Assembly (NCBI GenBank): GCA_934667865.1 | Contig: CAKUMR010000078.1 | Coordinates: 1-5,948, forward strand | Direction of reading: 5' to 3' | Length of the DNA stretch: 5,948 nucleotides | Origin: an uncultured Oscillospiraceae bacterium | GTDB lineage: Bacteria > Bacillota_A > Clostridia > Oscillospirales > Oscillospiraceae | Shown: piece by piece, positions 5,526 to 5,948 of the stretch | Layout: every line of letters starts with the position of its first letter | Position numbering within the stretch: the stretch's first letter is position 1 | The notes under the pieces: generated by a model | The model's database searches: none | Seen by the model: only the letters and a program-made list of their open reading frames with translations | What the model was told of the DNA's origin: nothing | Position numbers and translations under genes: made by a program

Positions 5526-5948
5526 CAGCGTGCCTCCTTTTCAAATCGGTCTTTTGCAATCCACAGTCCCAGAGCGGGATTTGGAATATAGAAGATCTCT
5601 TCACCGTCAACCGTGTTGAAGCCATAGTGCAGTTTCTCGGGGTCGTATTTTTGAATGACCTGCGCATAATCTGCGGAACGGAAGCCGACGGAGTCGATTT
5701 CTTCGCGGGAAATATCCCGAACGGCATAGGTAATGGAAAATCTTCCATCCGAGGAACCATGGATAAGATGTGCCGCGGCTCCCATGTTTTCGCGGAGATC
5801 CTGATTCTCCGAGGCTTGAAAGGCCTCCAGAGTGCGCAGCCTGCCGCGATAGCCGTATTTTCGGATCAACCGATCCACCTGCGGATCCTCGCCGAACCGG
5901 ACGATGCCGGGAGCCAGAATGAGCAGCTCACCGCCATCGGCCATGGCC
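5525..5948 (-). CDS. LarA-like protein (nickel-dependent lactate racemase family, DUF2088), C-terminal part only
   Basis: About 140 C-terminal residues are visible; the frame stays open to the window edge, so the N-terminal two thirds lie beyond it and the internal Met at 5944 is probably not the start. The segments GGELLILAPGIVRFGEDPQVDRL.. (broken here: GGELLILAPG, RFGEDP, DRLIRKYGY), AAAHLIHGSSDGRFSITYA and ISREEIDSVGF, and the ending IFYIPNPALGLWIAKDRF, are recognisable by eye as the C-terminal domain of LarA-type proteins. LarA itself racemises lactate using a nickel-pincer cofactor, and homologues racemise or epimerise other 2-hydroxy acids. The N-terminal DUF2088 domain, which carries most catalytic residues, is out of view, so the substrate class cannot be assigned. 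The gene overlaps the following cupin gene by one base. Confidence 0.75.
   Translation of the reverse strand, partial: AMADGGELLILAPGIVRFGEDPQVDRLIRKYGYRGRLRTLEAFQASENQDLRENMGAAAHLIHGSSDGRFSITYAVRDISREEIDSVGFRSADYAQVIQKYDPEKLHYGFNTVDGEEIFYIPNPALGLWIAKDRFEKEAR

Noticed and set aside
5082..5591. 169-codon + strand frame opposite the cupin and LarA-like genes
   Set aside because: The cupin on the other strand has both cupin motifs with all metal ligands, and the + frame crosses the boundary of two coupled genes; it is a shadow.
1..5948. Defence system, CRISPR array, phage or toxin-antitoxin module
   Set aside because: No repeat array, nuclease, integrase or transposase is present. The XRE gene with a small divergent ORF recalls a toxin-antitoxin pair, but the two are divergent rather than co-transcribed and the small ORF shows no toxin family motif.

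Overview
The window reads like a piece of a moderately GC-rich Firmicutes genome, most likely a gut-type clostridium in the Oscillospiraceae/Ruminococcaceae range. That placement is inferred from strong GGAGG-type ribosome binding sites, sigma-A promoters of TTG...TATAAT type, tightly packed ATGA-overlapping genes, and gene families common in Clostridia (PF06541-type membrane protein, a DUF3784-like small membrane protein, an XRE regulator ending in a 'DFYGVSVDYLIGRT' segment). No rRNA, tRNA, CRISPR array, transposase or phage gene was found.

Region 1 (1-3668, + strand) is a compact operon of lipid/acyl-carrier genes. It holds the 3' part of an acyl-AMP ligase with a fused C-terminal acyl carrier domain, two consecutive PlsC-type acyltransferases, a stand-alone acyl carrier protein, an LRAT-type (NlpC/P60 superfamily) thiol acyltransferase/hydrolase with its His-His-Cys set, and a small three-helix membrane protein. 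The first five genes overlap one another by 4-14 bases and the sixth follows after 22 bases, so they are probably co-translated. The simplest reading is that the ligase activates a fatty acid and loads it on a carrier, the PlsC proteins move acyl groups onto a lyso-lipid or other acceptor, and the LRAT protein makes or remodels a further acyl bond. The product cannot be told from the sequence. A strong GC-rich hairpin (3673-3713) ends the operon.

Region 2 (3726-5001) holds a small XRE-family regulator on the - strand and, divergent from it, a + strand unit. The space between them carries two 17-bp near-palindromes (TATCTTAAAATCAGATA and TATCTTGTTTTAAGATA). The second lies between the -35 and -10 of a good sigma-A promoter driving the + unit. 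That unit is an approximately 50-residue conserved-looking small ORF that runs without a stop codon into a five-helix PF06541-type membrane protein. The membrane protein has its own promoter and ribosome binding site inside the junction, so this may be two genes joined by loss of a stop codon.

Region 3 (5040-5948, - strand) is the end of another operon: the C-terminal part of a LarA-like (nickel-dependent lactate racemase family, DUF2088) protein, translationally coupled to a single-domain cupin. A hairpin at 5009-5033 serves as a shared terminator between the convergent units.

No gene-free stretch exceeds 300 bases.
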